From: Pedobacter psychrotolerans
GTDB taxonomy: Bacteria > Bacteroidota > Bacteroidia > Sphingobacteriales > Sphingobacteriaceae
Reading direction: 5' to 3'
NCBI RefSeq assembly: GCF_004340665.1
Contig: NZ_SLWO01000003.1
Coordinates: 496,001 to 560,000 of the forward strand
DNA length: 64,000 bases
A program made the translations under genes and the position numbers. Of the stretch, positions 35,880 through 44,015 are shown piece after piece (positions within the stretch are counted from its first letter, which is position 1; each line of letters begins with the position of its first letter). The notes under the pieces were generated by a model. The model was not told the DNA's origin, made no database searches, and was given only the letters and a program-made list of their open reading frames with translations.

Positions 35880-36515
35880 TTATTTTGCCAGTCTAACCAC
35901 AGATTGTGCCATTGTTGGTGTGGCAACAGCATCAAGATTCGGAACAGGCAGCTTTACCAAAAGCTTTGCAAATGATGCGGCATCATACTTCTTAGCCAGG
36001 CTTGCAAAATCATTTACTGTGGTAGATATTATTCTTAAGGTTAATAAATACCATTTATTCAGGTTTCTGATTTTTTGACTGTTTTCGTTTCCATTGCAGT
36101 AAGCCCGGTTAATTTTTTCATGATAATCAAATTGAACCTGATCTAAGAAACATAGTTTTTCTGTTATTTGGGATAAAGCATCATCAGATAAATTTAACCC
36201 TTTAACAGCCAATACGCAATTGTTCTGAACCAGGTAATCTAATCCATCAAAAGATATAACGGTTGGATTATCTCTGTTTAAAATATATTGTGGTGCTGAA
36301 AAATTTGCTGATATAGCACTTTTTGCATTGCGATTTTTATTAAGCTCATGCTTGGCTAAAATCATTTTTTTAATCAGCTCATTTCCGTTTACATGCTCAT
36401 AAGTATCAAAAGCTGTACTTGTTGTTTTTACATTTTGAGCAAAAGTACTTACCGTCAAGATTACTAATGTTGCAGTAAGACAAGTGGTTCTTGAAAAAAA
36501 AGAAAATTGTTTCAT
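35880..36515 (-). CDS. secreted hypothetical protein
   Basis: Unrecognised 211-residue protein with a signal peptide (LTATLVILTVSTFAQ, cleavage near residue 26). The mature part is mainly helical: HVNGNELIKKMILAKHELN, SDDALSQITEKLCFLDQVQF and VNDFASLAKKYDAASFAKLL. It has two Cys that could pair. No membrane segment beyond the signal. No enzymatic motif seen. A perfect 15-bp palindrome lies 41 bp upstream of the start and may be an operator. Confidence 0.7.
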   Translation of the reverse strand: MKQFSFFSRTTCLTATLVILTVSTFAQNVKTTSTAFDTYEHVNGNELIKKMILAKHELNKNRNAKSAISANFSAPQYILNRDNPTVISFDGLDYLVQNNCVLAVKGLNLSDDALSQITEKLCFLDQVQFDYHEKINRAYCNGNENSQKIRNLNKWYLLTLRIISTTVNDFASLAKKYDAASFAKLLVKLPVPNLDAVATPTMAQSVVRLAK

Positions 36516-36983
36516 GGTTTAATATCTGCTGCAAAGATAATTAAAATGCCAGCTACACGTAAGTCTTACGTATTTCTAATATTACAGTTTTGTTCCTAAA
36601 TGTGATATTTATAATGACATAAATCAATTTTTTATTTTCTACATCGTTTTGCTTTGAATAGATCTCTTTTATATTGGTCTGTATTCAAGTGATTTGTAGA
36701 TAAAAAAGAATAGTGATGCCCTGAAATTAGCATATCATGGCCAATTTTAATTTTCAAAGGCTTATAACCTGAATACATTCATTCGTAATCATGATCTTTT
36801 GATTTTGGTATGTAAACTTTATTTGACTTGATGTTACTGTATTCCAGAGTTTGTTTTTCTTAGATAAACTAATTGGCCACCCTAGGATTTTGATCGGTAA
36901 ATGACGTATAGCAAGGCGCAAATGAATATATTTACGCTACAAAACAAAGGCATTTTTTGTCTGATAAGATTTAACTATATTTT
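36516..36983. other. intergenic region upstream of cysE
   Basis: 468 AT-rich bases between the divergent secreted unknown and cysE, with no gene. The perfect palindrome ACGTAAG-T-CTTACGT is at 36557-36571, near the unknown's start. I found no riboswitch pattern for the cysteine operon. Confidence 0.5.
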
Positions 36984-37796
36984 ATGAGTGATGATTTTTT
37001 TGGCTACCTGTTTAAAAAGCGGAGTAGTGATAAACATATGCCATCTAATGAAGTCATTGCGCATTGGGCCGCTAAAATTGTCGATTTATTATACCCTGAG
37101 CATAGTGTAACCTGGTTTGAAAGTGAAGCCGATTTAGTGGCGTACACTCAAGGGTTAAAATCAGAATTATTTGGCATTGCATCGGCTTGTAATACAGAAA
37201 ATTCCGTTAATAGTCGTTTAATAACGGATCTTTTCTTTGCGCAGCTCCCAGCGCTTTATCAAACACTTAACACCGATATTTCGGCGATTTATAAAGGTGA
37301 TCCTGCAGCCGTTAGCGAATTTGAAGTGATTAGAACATATCCCGGGTTTTATGCCATTTGCTTTTATCGCATTGCACACGCTCTACATACGCTTGGCCTT
37401 AGGCTCATTCCAAGAATTCTGACTGAACATGCGCATTCAAAAACCGGAATCGATATTCATCCTGCGGCAGAAATTGGCGAATACTTTTATATTGATCATG
37501 GAACTGGTATCGTTATTGGGGAAACCACTATTATTGGTGAACATGTAATGTTATATCAAGGCGTAACATTGGGCGCTATGAGTGTAAAGAAGGTGTTTGC
37601 CGGGAGTAGAAGGCACCCTACGGTAGAAGATCGGGTAGTTATTTATTCAGGAGCAACTATTTTGGGTGGAGATACCACCATCGGGCACGATAGCGTGATT
37701 GGCGGAAATGTATGGCTAACAGAAAGTGTAAACCCCTATTCATTGGTTTATCATTCACCAACCATTACTATTAGAAATATAAAGGAAAAGAATTAA
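36984..37796 (+). CDS. cysE: serine O-acetyltransferase
   Basis: Acetylates L-serine with acetyl-CoA to O-acetylserine, the first step of cysteine synthesis. 270 residues: a helical N-terminal domain (1-150), then left-handed beta-helix hexapeptide repeats (HPAAEIGEYFYIDHGTGIVI, ETTIIGEHVMLYQGVTLGA). Catalytic pair Asp157 (GIDIHPAA) and His172 (IDHGTG) sit 15 residues apart, as in CysE. This is the EpsC-like long-helix branch common in Bacteroidota. The C-terminus ends IKEKN rather than the Ile tail that docks into CysK, so a stable synthase complex is doubtful. The cysteine synthase gene follows after 5 bp. Confidence 0.93.
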   Translation: MSDDFFGYLFKKRSSDKHMPSNEVIAHWAAKIVDLLYPEHSVTWFESEADLVAYTQGLKSELFGIASACNTENSVNSRLITDLFFAQLPALYQTLNTDISAIYKGDPAAVSEFEVIRTYPGFYAICFYRIAHALHTLGLRLIPRILTEHAHSKTGIDIHPAAEIGEYFYIDHGTGIVIGETTIIGEHVMLYQGVTLGAMSVKKVFAGSRRHPTVEDRVVIYSGATILGGDTTIGHDSVIGGNVWLTESVNPYSLVYHSPTITIRNIKEKN

Positions 37797-37801
37797 GCAG
37801 T

Positions 37802-38674
37802 ATGTCAGGAATTGTAGATTTAATCGGAAATACGCCAATGGTTGCGCTCAGTAAGCTCAACCCGAATCCAAAGGTGAAAATTTATGCCAAATTGGAAGGG
37901 AATAATCCAGGTGGAAGTGTAAAAGACAGGGCTTCCTTAAATATGATCCGCAGTGCGATAGAACGAGGCGAGATTAAACCAGGTACAAAACTAGTGGAAG
38001 CCACCAGTGGAAATACCGGAATTGCACTTGCCATGATTGCTAAACTTTATGATTTGGATATTGAACTGGTGATGCCTGAAAATTCTACCCGCGAGCGTAA
38101 AGTAACCATGGAAGCATTTGGTGCGCAGGTTACCTTACTTGAAAGCATCGAGGCTTGCAGGGATTATGCCGAAGAAAAAGGGGGATCAGATGGCTATTTT
38201 CTTCTTAATCAATTCGCTAACCCTGATAATTTCCTGGCACACTATAAAACTACCGCACCTGAAATGTGGAGGGATACGGACGGAAAGATTACGCATTTTA
38301 TCAGCTCAATGGGTACAACAGGCACCATTATGGGTTGTTCCAGATACCTTAAAGAGCAAAATCAATCGGTTCAAATTGTGGGGTGCCAGCCGACAGAAGG
38401 ATCTTCCATTCCTGGAATCCGCCGCTGGCCTAAAGAATACTTACCAAAGATTTTCGAACCGGAACGGGTAGACCGGGTAATGGATATTAGTCAGGAAGAA
38501 GCCGTTGAAATGTCGAGGCGGTTAGCCAAGGAAGAAGGCATTTTTGCAGGAATGAGTTCTGGCGGGGCATGTGCAGCTGCCATTCGTTTAGCTTCAGAAC
38601 TGGAGTCTGGCTTATTGGTTTTTATTACTTGTGATCGAGGTGATCGATACCTCAGCAGTGACTTGTTTGGTTAA
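37802..38674 (+). CDS. cysM: cysteine synthase (CysM type)
   Basis: PLP-dependent O-acetylserine sulfhydrylase of the CysM/CysK fold, 290 residues. The PLP lysine is Lys41 in NPGGSVKDRASL. TSGNTGIALA binds the substrate carboxylate, GTTGTIMG binds the PLP phosphate, and MSSGGACAAA is the C-terminal loop. GSSIPGIRRWPKEYLP fits the CysM branch, which can use thiosulfate as well as sulfide. Forms a two-gene operon with cysE (5-bp spacing), giving serine to cysteine in two steps. Confidence 0.93.
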   Translation: MSGIVDLIGNTPMVALSKLNPNPKVKIYAKLEGNNPGGSVKDRASLNMIRSAIERGEIKPGTKLVEATSGNTGIALAMIAKLYDLDIELVMPENSTRERKVTMEAFGAQVTLLESIEACRDYAEEKGGSDGYFLLNQFANPDNFLAHYKTTAPEMWRDTDGKITHFISSMGTTGTIMGCSRYLKEQNQSVQIVGCQPTEGSSIPGIRRWPKEYLPKIFEPERVDRVMDISQEEAVEMSRRLAKEEGIFAGMSSGGACAAAIRLASELESGLLVFITCDRGDRYLSSDLFG

Positions 38675-38698
38675 TAAACATCAAGCACTAATGCTATT

Positions 38699-39778
38699 TT
38701 ATTTTCCAATTCTTTTGCTGTTTAAATATTTTCTGAGTGGAATATCATATAATATCATGGTGAGGTAAGCGAATCCTAACAATAAAAGAATTCCCATTGT
38801 AATCACAAATGCTAATTCAATTCCTTGCGGTTTGAACGTATTATAATAGTTGCCGAACATCCAAATGGCGGCGTAATGTGTCATGTACAAAGGATAAGAG
38901 ATTTTTCCTAGAAAGGCACAAAGTTTTTTTAAGCTTTCATGAATACTCGTGCCAGCCCCCAATGCAATTAATAATGGGAAATAGAAGAGCACCACTAAAA
39001 GTTCGGACAGCCAGTTATATTGAAAAAATGGCATTACTAATGTTAAACTTAAAAGGATAGAAAGGCCTATAAAACCCAGTTTGTTTTTGATGATCCATTT
39101 AAAACGGAAGATCAAAAGGCCAGCTAAAAACGAATATAAAATTCTTGCACCACCATCCCAAAAGTTTGATCCGGCCCAGCCGCCCATGAGTGATCCACTA
39201 TTGTAGGCTACGGTACCAAGAACGAAAGCGCCCAGAATAGCCAAAACCAGCAAATACTTTTTACTCAACCTGTATAGTATAAAAGCATAAAATATATTGG
39301 CAACATATTCCCAAAATAATGACCACGCTGGCGCATTTAAACCAAATAAATTAAAGCCTCTTTCTTCTATAATCGGAAAAGGAATTAATAGTGCGGAACT
39401 CAAAAAAAGCAGTATAATTTTTCCAATGCTAAAAATTCCTGGATGGCCACCAAAGGGATCAAATAAAAAGGCAAGCAAGCCCAGGATAGATCCTAATAAT
39501 ACCAAAGGATGAAGCCTGATGATTCGTGATTTGAAAAACTCGACCATGCCTATTTTTTCCATTCGATCATCATAAGCATATCCAATTACAAAACCCGAAA
39601 GGCAGAAAAAGAAATCGACAGCAAGAAAGCCGTGGCCAATGATGTTCTTGGTGTAATCGGGATACACCATTTCCATAAAATGATAGGTTACAACACCTAA
39701 TGCGGCTATTCCCCTCAAACCATCAAGCACGGTAAAATGTTGTTTGGTTTGGAGCGCTTGTGGCATTAAAACATTCAT
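38699..39778 (-). CDS. acyltransferase family (acyltransferase 3) membrane protein
   Basis: Multi-pass membrane O-acyltransferase, 359 residues from ATG 39778; the frame reaches 39832, but this start gives the normal short N-terminus. The family signature VLDGLRGIAALGVVTYHFME near the N-terminus includes the catalytic-type His of YHF, followed by FLAVDFFFCLSGFVIGYAYD. About ten hydrophobic helices follow. Such proteins acylate surface polysaccharides or lipids; the acceptor here is unknown and no glycan cluster adjoins it. It converges with the cysE-cysM operon, 24 bp after cysM. Confidence 0.9.
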   Translation of the reverse strand: MNVLMPQALQTKQHFTVLDGLRGIAALGVVTYHFMEMVYPDYTKNIIGHGFLAVDFFFCLSGFVIGYAYDDRMEKIGMVEFFKSRIIRLHPLVLLGSILGLLAFLFDPFGGHPGIFSIGKIILLFLSSALLIPFPIIEERGFNLFGLNAPAWSLFWEYVANIFYAFILYRLSKKYLLVLAILGAFVLGTVAYNSGSLMGGWAGSNFWDGGARILYSFLAGLLIFRFKWIIKNKLGFIGLSILLSLTLVMPFFQYNWLSELLVVLFYFPLLIALGAGTSIHESLKKLCAFLGKISYPLYMTHYAAIWMFGNYYNTFKPQGIELAFVITMGILLLLGFAYLTMILYDIPLRKYLNSKRIGK

Positions 39779-39879
39779 GTTCAGCTTTTGAGTATGATTA
39801 AACTTATGGGGCTTAATCACAAGAATAACCATTTATTCAGGCTTTTCAAACAAGAATGATTAAAAGCTTCCTATTTAAA

Positions 39880-39919
39880 TTAGAATAAGGCCCTAAAATA
39901 TTTTAAGACCTTATTCTAA
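39880..39919 (-). terminator. terminator after the ester-cyclase-like gene
   Basis: TTAGAATAAGG (39880-39890) pairs perfectly with CCTTATTCTAA (39909-39919), with further pairing inside. It lies 7 bp after the stop of the SnoaL-like gene on the minus strand. Confidence 0.7.
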
Positions 39920-39926
39920 ATTGATG

Positions 39927-40349
39927 TTAAACGGAAACAGCGCCAAGCTGTTGCAATACACTTAATGCATCAACTAAAGACCAATGTTCCACTATTTTTT
40001 CATTGGTAAATTTCAGAATATAAATGACATCATATTTAACTTTAATGCCCGTAGCCGATACATTCATAAAAAGGTCTTTGTGGGTACCTTCCAATGTGAA
40101 ATGGCAGGTTACCTTATCTCCATCACCTAATATGTGGTTGAAGCTAATTTTCAAATCCGGGAAGGCAAGGCCATAAATCTGACTGATGTCCCTATATCCG
40201 TCTGCACCCGTTCTTTGCCCTGGAAATGGATTTTGAATGGTTACGCCACTATCAACAAACTGATCAATGGCATCGATATTTTTTTGATTAAATAACTCAT
40301 CAAAAAACACTTTACAAATTGCTTTATTTTTTTCTACCTGATTATCCAT
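39927..40349 (-). CDS. SnoaL-like / ester cyclase family protein
   Basis: Small NTF2-fold protein of 140 residues in the SnoaL-like ester-cyclase family. Landmarks: KAICKVFFDELFNQKNIDAI, GADGYRDISQIYGLAFPDLK, DGDKVTCHFTLEGTHKDLF and the C-terminal IVEHWSLVDALSVLQQLG. Members hold a hydrophobic pocket and act on polyketide-like or stress metabolites; most are uncharacterised. No signal peptide. Monocistronic, with its own terminator. Specific substrate unknown. Confidence 0.87.
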   Translation of the reverse strand: MDNQVEKNKAICKVFFDELFNQKNIDAIDQFVDSGVTIQNPFPGQRTGADGYRDISQIYGLAFPDLKISFNHILGDGDKVTCHFTLEGTHKDLFMNVSATGIKVKYDVIYILKFTNEKIVEHWSLVDALSVLQQLGAVSV

Positions 40350-40499
40350 ATTATTCTTTTGCTGAAACTTTTATTTACAACAGGATAGTTTTGTTGTTGT
40401 TTCCAGAAATTAAAAATCCTTATAAAAAGGTTATATGATCAGTGTAGACTTGACTTCTGCTATGCGCTCTTTATGGCAATGCATTCATTAGTCTTTATG

Positions 40500-41366
40500 C
40501 TAAAAACATTCTACTTCCCAATATCGCTCCCAGTTCTGGCCCTTTTCTAGTTTAATGATACCTTCCTTATGAGCAAGCTCCTGGTCATGCGCTACGCCAT
40601 CTGCTACGCCACACCAAGGTTCTAAACAAACAAATGGTGCATCAGTTGCAGCCCAGATGCCAAAAAACGGAAAATCATCAAAATGGAAATGTAAACCATA
40701 ATCATTCTTCGTGTTTAATAAGCTAATGCAATTACTTTGCATCGTTTTAAACACTAAAGCATCATTATAAAAAAGTTCATGTTTTAAATTTAGTTTATGT
40801 CCGTTAAGGTGAATGTTGCCCGTTTCTTTCGCAATTAAACCGTTATCCAGCTTCCAGTAGGTGAGCTTTTTGTCTGCGTTAAAGGCCAGGTAATAGTCGG
40901 TATAATCTGTATTTGGTGCATTTGGAACGGCAAAAGCAGGGTGTGCGCCAATTGAAAAAAGTAGTTCGCCCTCACCCGTATTGATTACTTTATACGTAAG
41001 ATTTAGTTTCCTGTCGATGAGTTGATATTTCAATCTGAGCTCAAAATGAAACGGATAAACTTTAAGGCTCTCTTCAGACTGGGTTAAGGTGAAAACAGCT
41101 TCGGTATCACTTATTTTATGGTGATCAAAAACCTGATCTCTTGCAAAGCCATGACGGGGCAAATGATAAGTTTCGTTTTGATAAGTAAAGCTGTCGTTTT
41201 TTAAAGCGCCAACAATCGGGAATAAAACCGGGCTATGTTTGGCCCAATATTTATCATCCCCATTCCAAAGGTAGTCTAGTTTGGTTTCTTTACTAAATAA
41301 GCGTTGAAGTTCTGCACCTTTAGCCGCTAAGCTTACTTTTAAGTATTCGTTTTCAAGAGTTATCAT
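40500..41366 (-). CDS. aldose 1-epimerase family protein
   Basis: Galactose-mutarotase-fold enzyme, 288 residues, of the cytosolic YeaD/LacX-like group that interconverts sugar or sugar-phosphate anomers. Motifs: LSLAAKGAELQRL-type opening (VSLAAKGAELQRLF), PIVGALKNDSF, LPRHGFARDQVF (with the His-Gly-Phe-Ala motif), FSIGAHPAFAVP (catalytic-type His) and the C-terminal CLEPWCGVADGVAH. No signal peptide. Monocistronic. The exact sugar is not fixed by the sequence. Confidence 0.9.
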   Translation of the reverse strand: MITLENEYLKVSLAAKGAELQRLFSKETKLDYLWNGDDKYWAKHSPVLFPIVGALKNDSFTYQNETYHLPRHGFARDQVFDHHKISDTEAVFTLTQSEESLKVYPFHFELRLKYQLIDRKLNLTYKVINTGEGELLFSIGAHPAFAVPNAPNTDYTDYYLAFNADKKLTYWKLDNGLIAKETGNIHLNGHKLNLKHELFYNDALVFKTMQSNCISLLNTKNDYGLHFHFDDFPFFGIWAATDAPFVCLEPWCGVADGVAHDQELAHKEGIIKLEKGQNWERYWEVECF

Positions 41367-41551
41367 GGTGTGCTAAAGTAACAAATATGATGCTTTAAAA
41401 AATATCTTTTTTACTAAATTTGAGCAATTCATGGTAGTAGCATCCTTTGCATTCCATCATTATTGATGATGATTCATTTTTAAGTCTGTTCTATCGCCAT
41501 CACATCAGGAAAACGCTAACAGAAATTAGCTTATCAAATTAAAAAACAATT

Positions 41552-41890
41552 ATGGCTGTAGATTTATCAAAATTATCAAACCCTAAAGTTAAAGCAGCAA
41601 TTACAGCCTTGCAGAATGGTGATTTAAAGGGTTGGTTTGCTTTGTTTAGTGAAAACGTGGCATTTTATGATGATGGCAATCAAGTTCAGTTCAACAATTT
41701 CTTTAAAAAAGCTTTTGGCCATGAGCGTTTCATTAGCATTGATGCCGTAGAAGATAACGGACTCTCTGTATATGGAGATTTTCATTCCGATCAATGGGGC
41801 GATTTTAAAACGGTTTTCAAATTTCAAATCGATAAAAGCGGAAAGATCAGCAGGCTAGATATTGGACAAGCTTATGAGTCTGGAGTCTAA
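41552..41890 (+). CDS. nuclear transport factor 2 (NTF2)-like protein
   Basis: A 112-residue NTF2/SnoaL-fold protein: VKAAITALQNGDLKGWFALF, SENVAFYDDGN, FKTVFKFQIDKSGKISRLDI. Cytosolic, no signal peptide. Family members are small ligand-binding or isomerase-like proteins, mostly of unknown role in Bacteroidota. It converges with peptidase T across an 11-bp stem terminator. Confidence 0.82.
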   Translation: MAVDLSKLSNPKVKAAITALQNGDLKGWFALFSENVAFYDDGNQVQFNNFFKKAFGHERFISIDAVEDNGLSVYGDFHSDQWGDFKTVFKFQIDKSGKISRLDIGQAYESGV

Positions 41891-41928
41891 AGTCCTTAGT
41901 CATAAGTCTTGATTTACGACTAAGGACT
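41891..41928. terminator. bidirectional terminator
   Basis: AGTCCTTAGTC (41891-41901) pairs with GACTAAGGACT (41918-41928), an 11-bp perfect stem between convergent genes. Flanking copies of AGTCT/AGACT extend the symmetry. Confidence 0.75.
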
Positions 41929-41940
41929 CCATACTAAAGA

Positions 41941-43194
41941 CTAACTTTTCTCTTCCCAGATGCAGGCAATATTAATAATGGTTTGCACGGCTTTTTCCAT
42001 ATCCTGTACACTTACCCATTCTTGTTTACTATGAAAAGCATGTTCCCCGGCAAATATATTTGGACATGGTAATCCCATAAAGGATAATCGTGAACCATCT
42101 GTGCCACCGCGAATGCTTTGTTTTTTAGCGGTAACGCCTGCTCGCTCAATGGCCTCAATTCCAAATTGAACTATTTGTGGGTATTGATCCAAAATTTGCT
42201 TCATGTTTCGATATTGTGCTTTAATGTCTAAACTGAAGGTAGCGTTTGGATATTTGGACATCACGTTTTTTACCGTATTTTCCAGTAATTGCCCATGTGC
42301 TGTTAATTTTTCGTCGGTAAAATCTCTAATGATAAAATGTGCTTCAGCTTGTTCTACCTGGCCAGATATGCTTACAGGATGAATAAAACCTTCTTTTTGA
42401 TGCGTGGTTTCAGGAGTTAGGGTATCTTTTGGTAAAGCCGCAATAATTTCTGCAAGAATTTTTATAGCACTTTCCATTTTGCCTTTTGCAAAACCGGGAT
42501 GCGTACTCACGCCATTAATGATCAATGTAGCACCGTCGGCAGAAAAGGTTTCATCTTCAATCGAGCCCAATGTTTCCCCATCTATAGTGTACCCAAAATC
42601 TGCACCTAATTTCTCCACATCCAGTTGATCAACCCCACGGCCAATTTCTTCATCAGGCGTAAACAGAATTTTAATTGTTCCGTGCTTTACCTCTGGGTGC
42701 TGGATCAAAAAGTTTGCAGCTTCCATAATTTCAGCAATTCCTGCCTTGTTGTCTGCACCCAATAAAGTTGTGCCGCTGGCCGTGATAATATCATGACCAA
42801 TTTGGTGTTTTAAGTCTGTATGTTCAGACATTTTTAGCACAATATTGACGTCATCAGGCAGAATCAAATCTGCTCCTTGATAATTGTCATGAATAATCGG
42901 TTTTACACCATTGCCACTACAATCCGGAGAGGTATCCATATGAGAACAGAAAAAAATTACAGGGATTTTTTTATTTGTATTGGATGGAATTGTACCATAT
43001 ACATATCCATTTTTATCCATTTCTGCATCAGAAACGCCCATTTCTATTAATTCTTCAACCAATAGCGTACCTAAATTCTTTTGTTTTAAAGTGGAAGGGC
43101 AGGTAGTAGAACCGGGATCAGATTGGGTATCTATTGCTGCATATCGGATAAATCTTTGGGCTAAAGACTGGTCTAAATTAATGTACTTGCTCAT
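41941..43194 (-). CDS. pepT: peptidase T (tripeptide aminopeptidase)
   Basis: Cytosolic M20B zinc aminopeptidase removing N-terminal residues from tripeptides, 417 residues (family about 410). Motifs: FCSHMDTSPDCSGNGVKP (metal His/Asp), TTLLGADNKAGIAEIMEA (bridging Asp), FTPDEEIGRGVD (catalytic Glu pair), TIDGETLGSIEDETF, IRGGTDGSRLSFMGLPCPN and AGEHAFHSKQEWVSV (metal His). All key positions are intact. Divergent from the outer-membrane barrel gene at 43254, with a 59-bp spacer. Confidence 0.95.
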   Translation of the reverse strand: MSKYINLDQSLAQRFIRYAAIDTQSDPGSTTCPSTLKQKNLGTLLVEELIEMGVSDAEMDKNGYVYGTIPSNTNKKIPVIFFCSHMDTSPDCSGNGVKPIIHDNYQGADLILPDDVNIVLKMSEHTDLKHQIGHDIITASGTTLLGADNKAGIAEIMEAANFLIQHPEVKHGTIKILFTPDEEIGRGVDQLDVEKLGADFGYTIDGETLGSIEDETFSADGATLIINGVSTHPGFAKGKMESAIKILAEIIAALPKDTLTPETTHQKEGFIHPVSISGQVEQAEAHFIIRDFTDEKLTAHGQLLENTVKNVMSKYPNATFSLDIKAQYRNMKQILDQYPQIVQFGIEAIERAGVTAKKQSIRGGTDGSRLSFMGLPCPNIFAGEHAFHSKQEWVSVQDMEKAVQTIINIACIWEEKS

Positions 43195-43253
43195 AATTCA
43201 AAGGTAAAAGTTATAAATATTGAATAAACATATTATTTTTGTAAAAAAACACC

Positions 43254-43985
43254 ATGACATCTAAGCGCCTCAGGTCTACGCTCCTTATTGTTTTATGCTC
43301 TCTAATTATTAACTCATCTTTTGCGCAATCTAATTATTTTAAATGGTCTGCCGGTTTTGGTGCCGGGCCTAATTTTTCTAAAACAGATGTGGCAAAAGGC
43401 AGTTGGGGCCATACAGCCTATGGAGAAGTTAATCATTACCTAACTCCTTTTGTATCTATGGGTGTTGAAGCACAATATGGTTTAGTACAGGGTGGAAATA
43501 TTAGAACAGATCCGCATAACAGGCAATTTGTAAATGAATATTCCAGCATCAGCCTAAATTTTAAAATGGCTCTTGGTGAATTAATTGATTTTGAAAGCAG
43601 TAAATTTCTTGATAATATTAAAAGTGCTTATGTTGGTATTGGCGTTGGGGTAATTCGAAATAATATCACCGATATTGTACGTATTAAGCCACTTTGGGCA
43701 GCATATGACCCAGGGTTTGGTCCGTTTCCGGGAGAAAATAAAACCAATAACCTTTGGGTACCCTTAAATTTAGGATATAATTATTATCTGTACGATGGTT
43801 ACGGTTACATACGCTATGCTATCAATCTTAATCTTCAGAGTAACTTTACTTTTGGTGAGGGATTAGATGGATACGACGATCCATCAACTAAGTTTAAAAA
43901 TTACTCACCTGATTCGTACAATGCCTATAGCATCGGATTTAAATACTTTTTTGGAAACACCAGAGCTTATCGTAGAACTTTGTAG
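43254..43985 (+). CDS. secreted beta-barrel-like hypothetical protein
   Basis: A 243-residue protein with a signal peptide (LLIVLCSLIINSSFAQ). The mature part has alternating aromatic/hydrophobic strands (WSAGFGAGPNFSKTD, SIGFKYFFGNTRAY at the C-terminus) of the outer-membrane beta-barrel OmpA/porin-like type. Glycine-rich strand turns GIGVGVI and LNLGYNYYLYDGYGYIRYA. No enzymatic motif. The M14 peptidase gene follows after 30 bp and may be co-transcribed. Specific role unknown. Confidence 0.72.
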   Translation: MTSKRLRSTLLIVLCSLIINSSFAQSNYFKWSAGFGAGPNFSKTDVAKGSWGHTAYGEVNHYLTPFVSMGVEAQYGLVQGGNIRTDPHNRQFVNEYSSISLNFKMALGELIDFESSKFLDNIKSAYVGIGVGVIRNNITDIVRIKPLWAAYDPGFGPFPGENKTNNLWVPLNLGYNYYLYDGYGYIRYAINLNLQSNFTFGEGLDGYDDPSTKFKNYSPDSYNAYSIGFKYFFGNTRAYRRTL

Positions 43986-44015
43986 ATTAGGGCCTTTATA
44001 TCTACAATCTTTTCT

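Noticed and set aside
36516-36983. SAM or other riboswitch upstream of cysE
   Set aside because: No conserved aptamer pattern is visible in the spacer.
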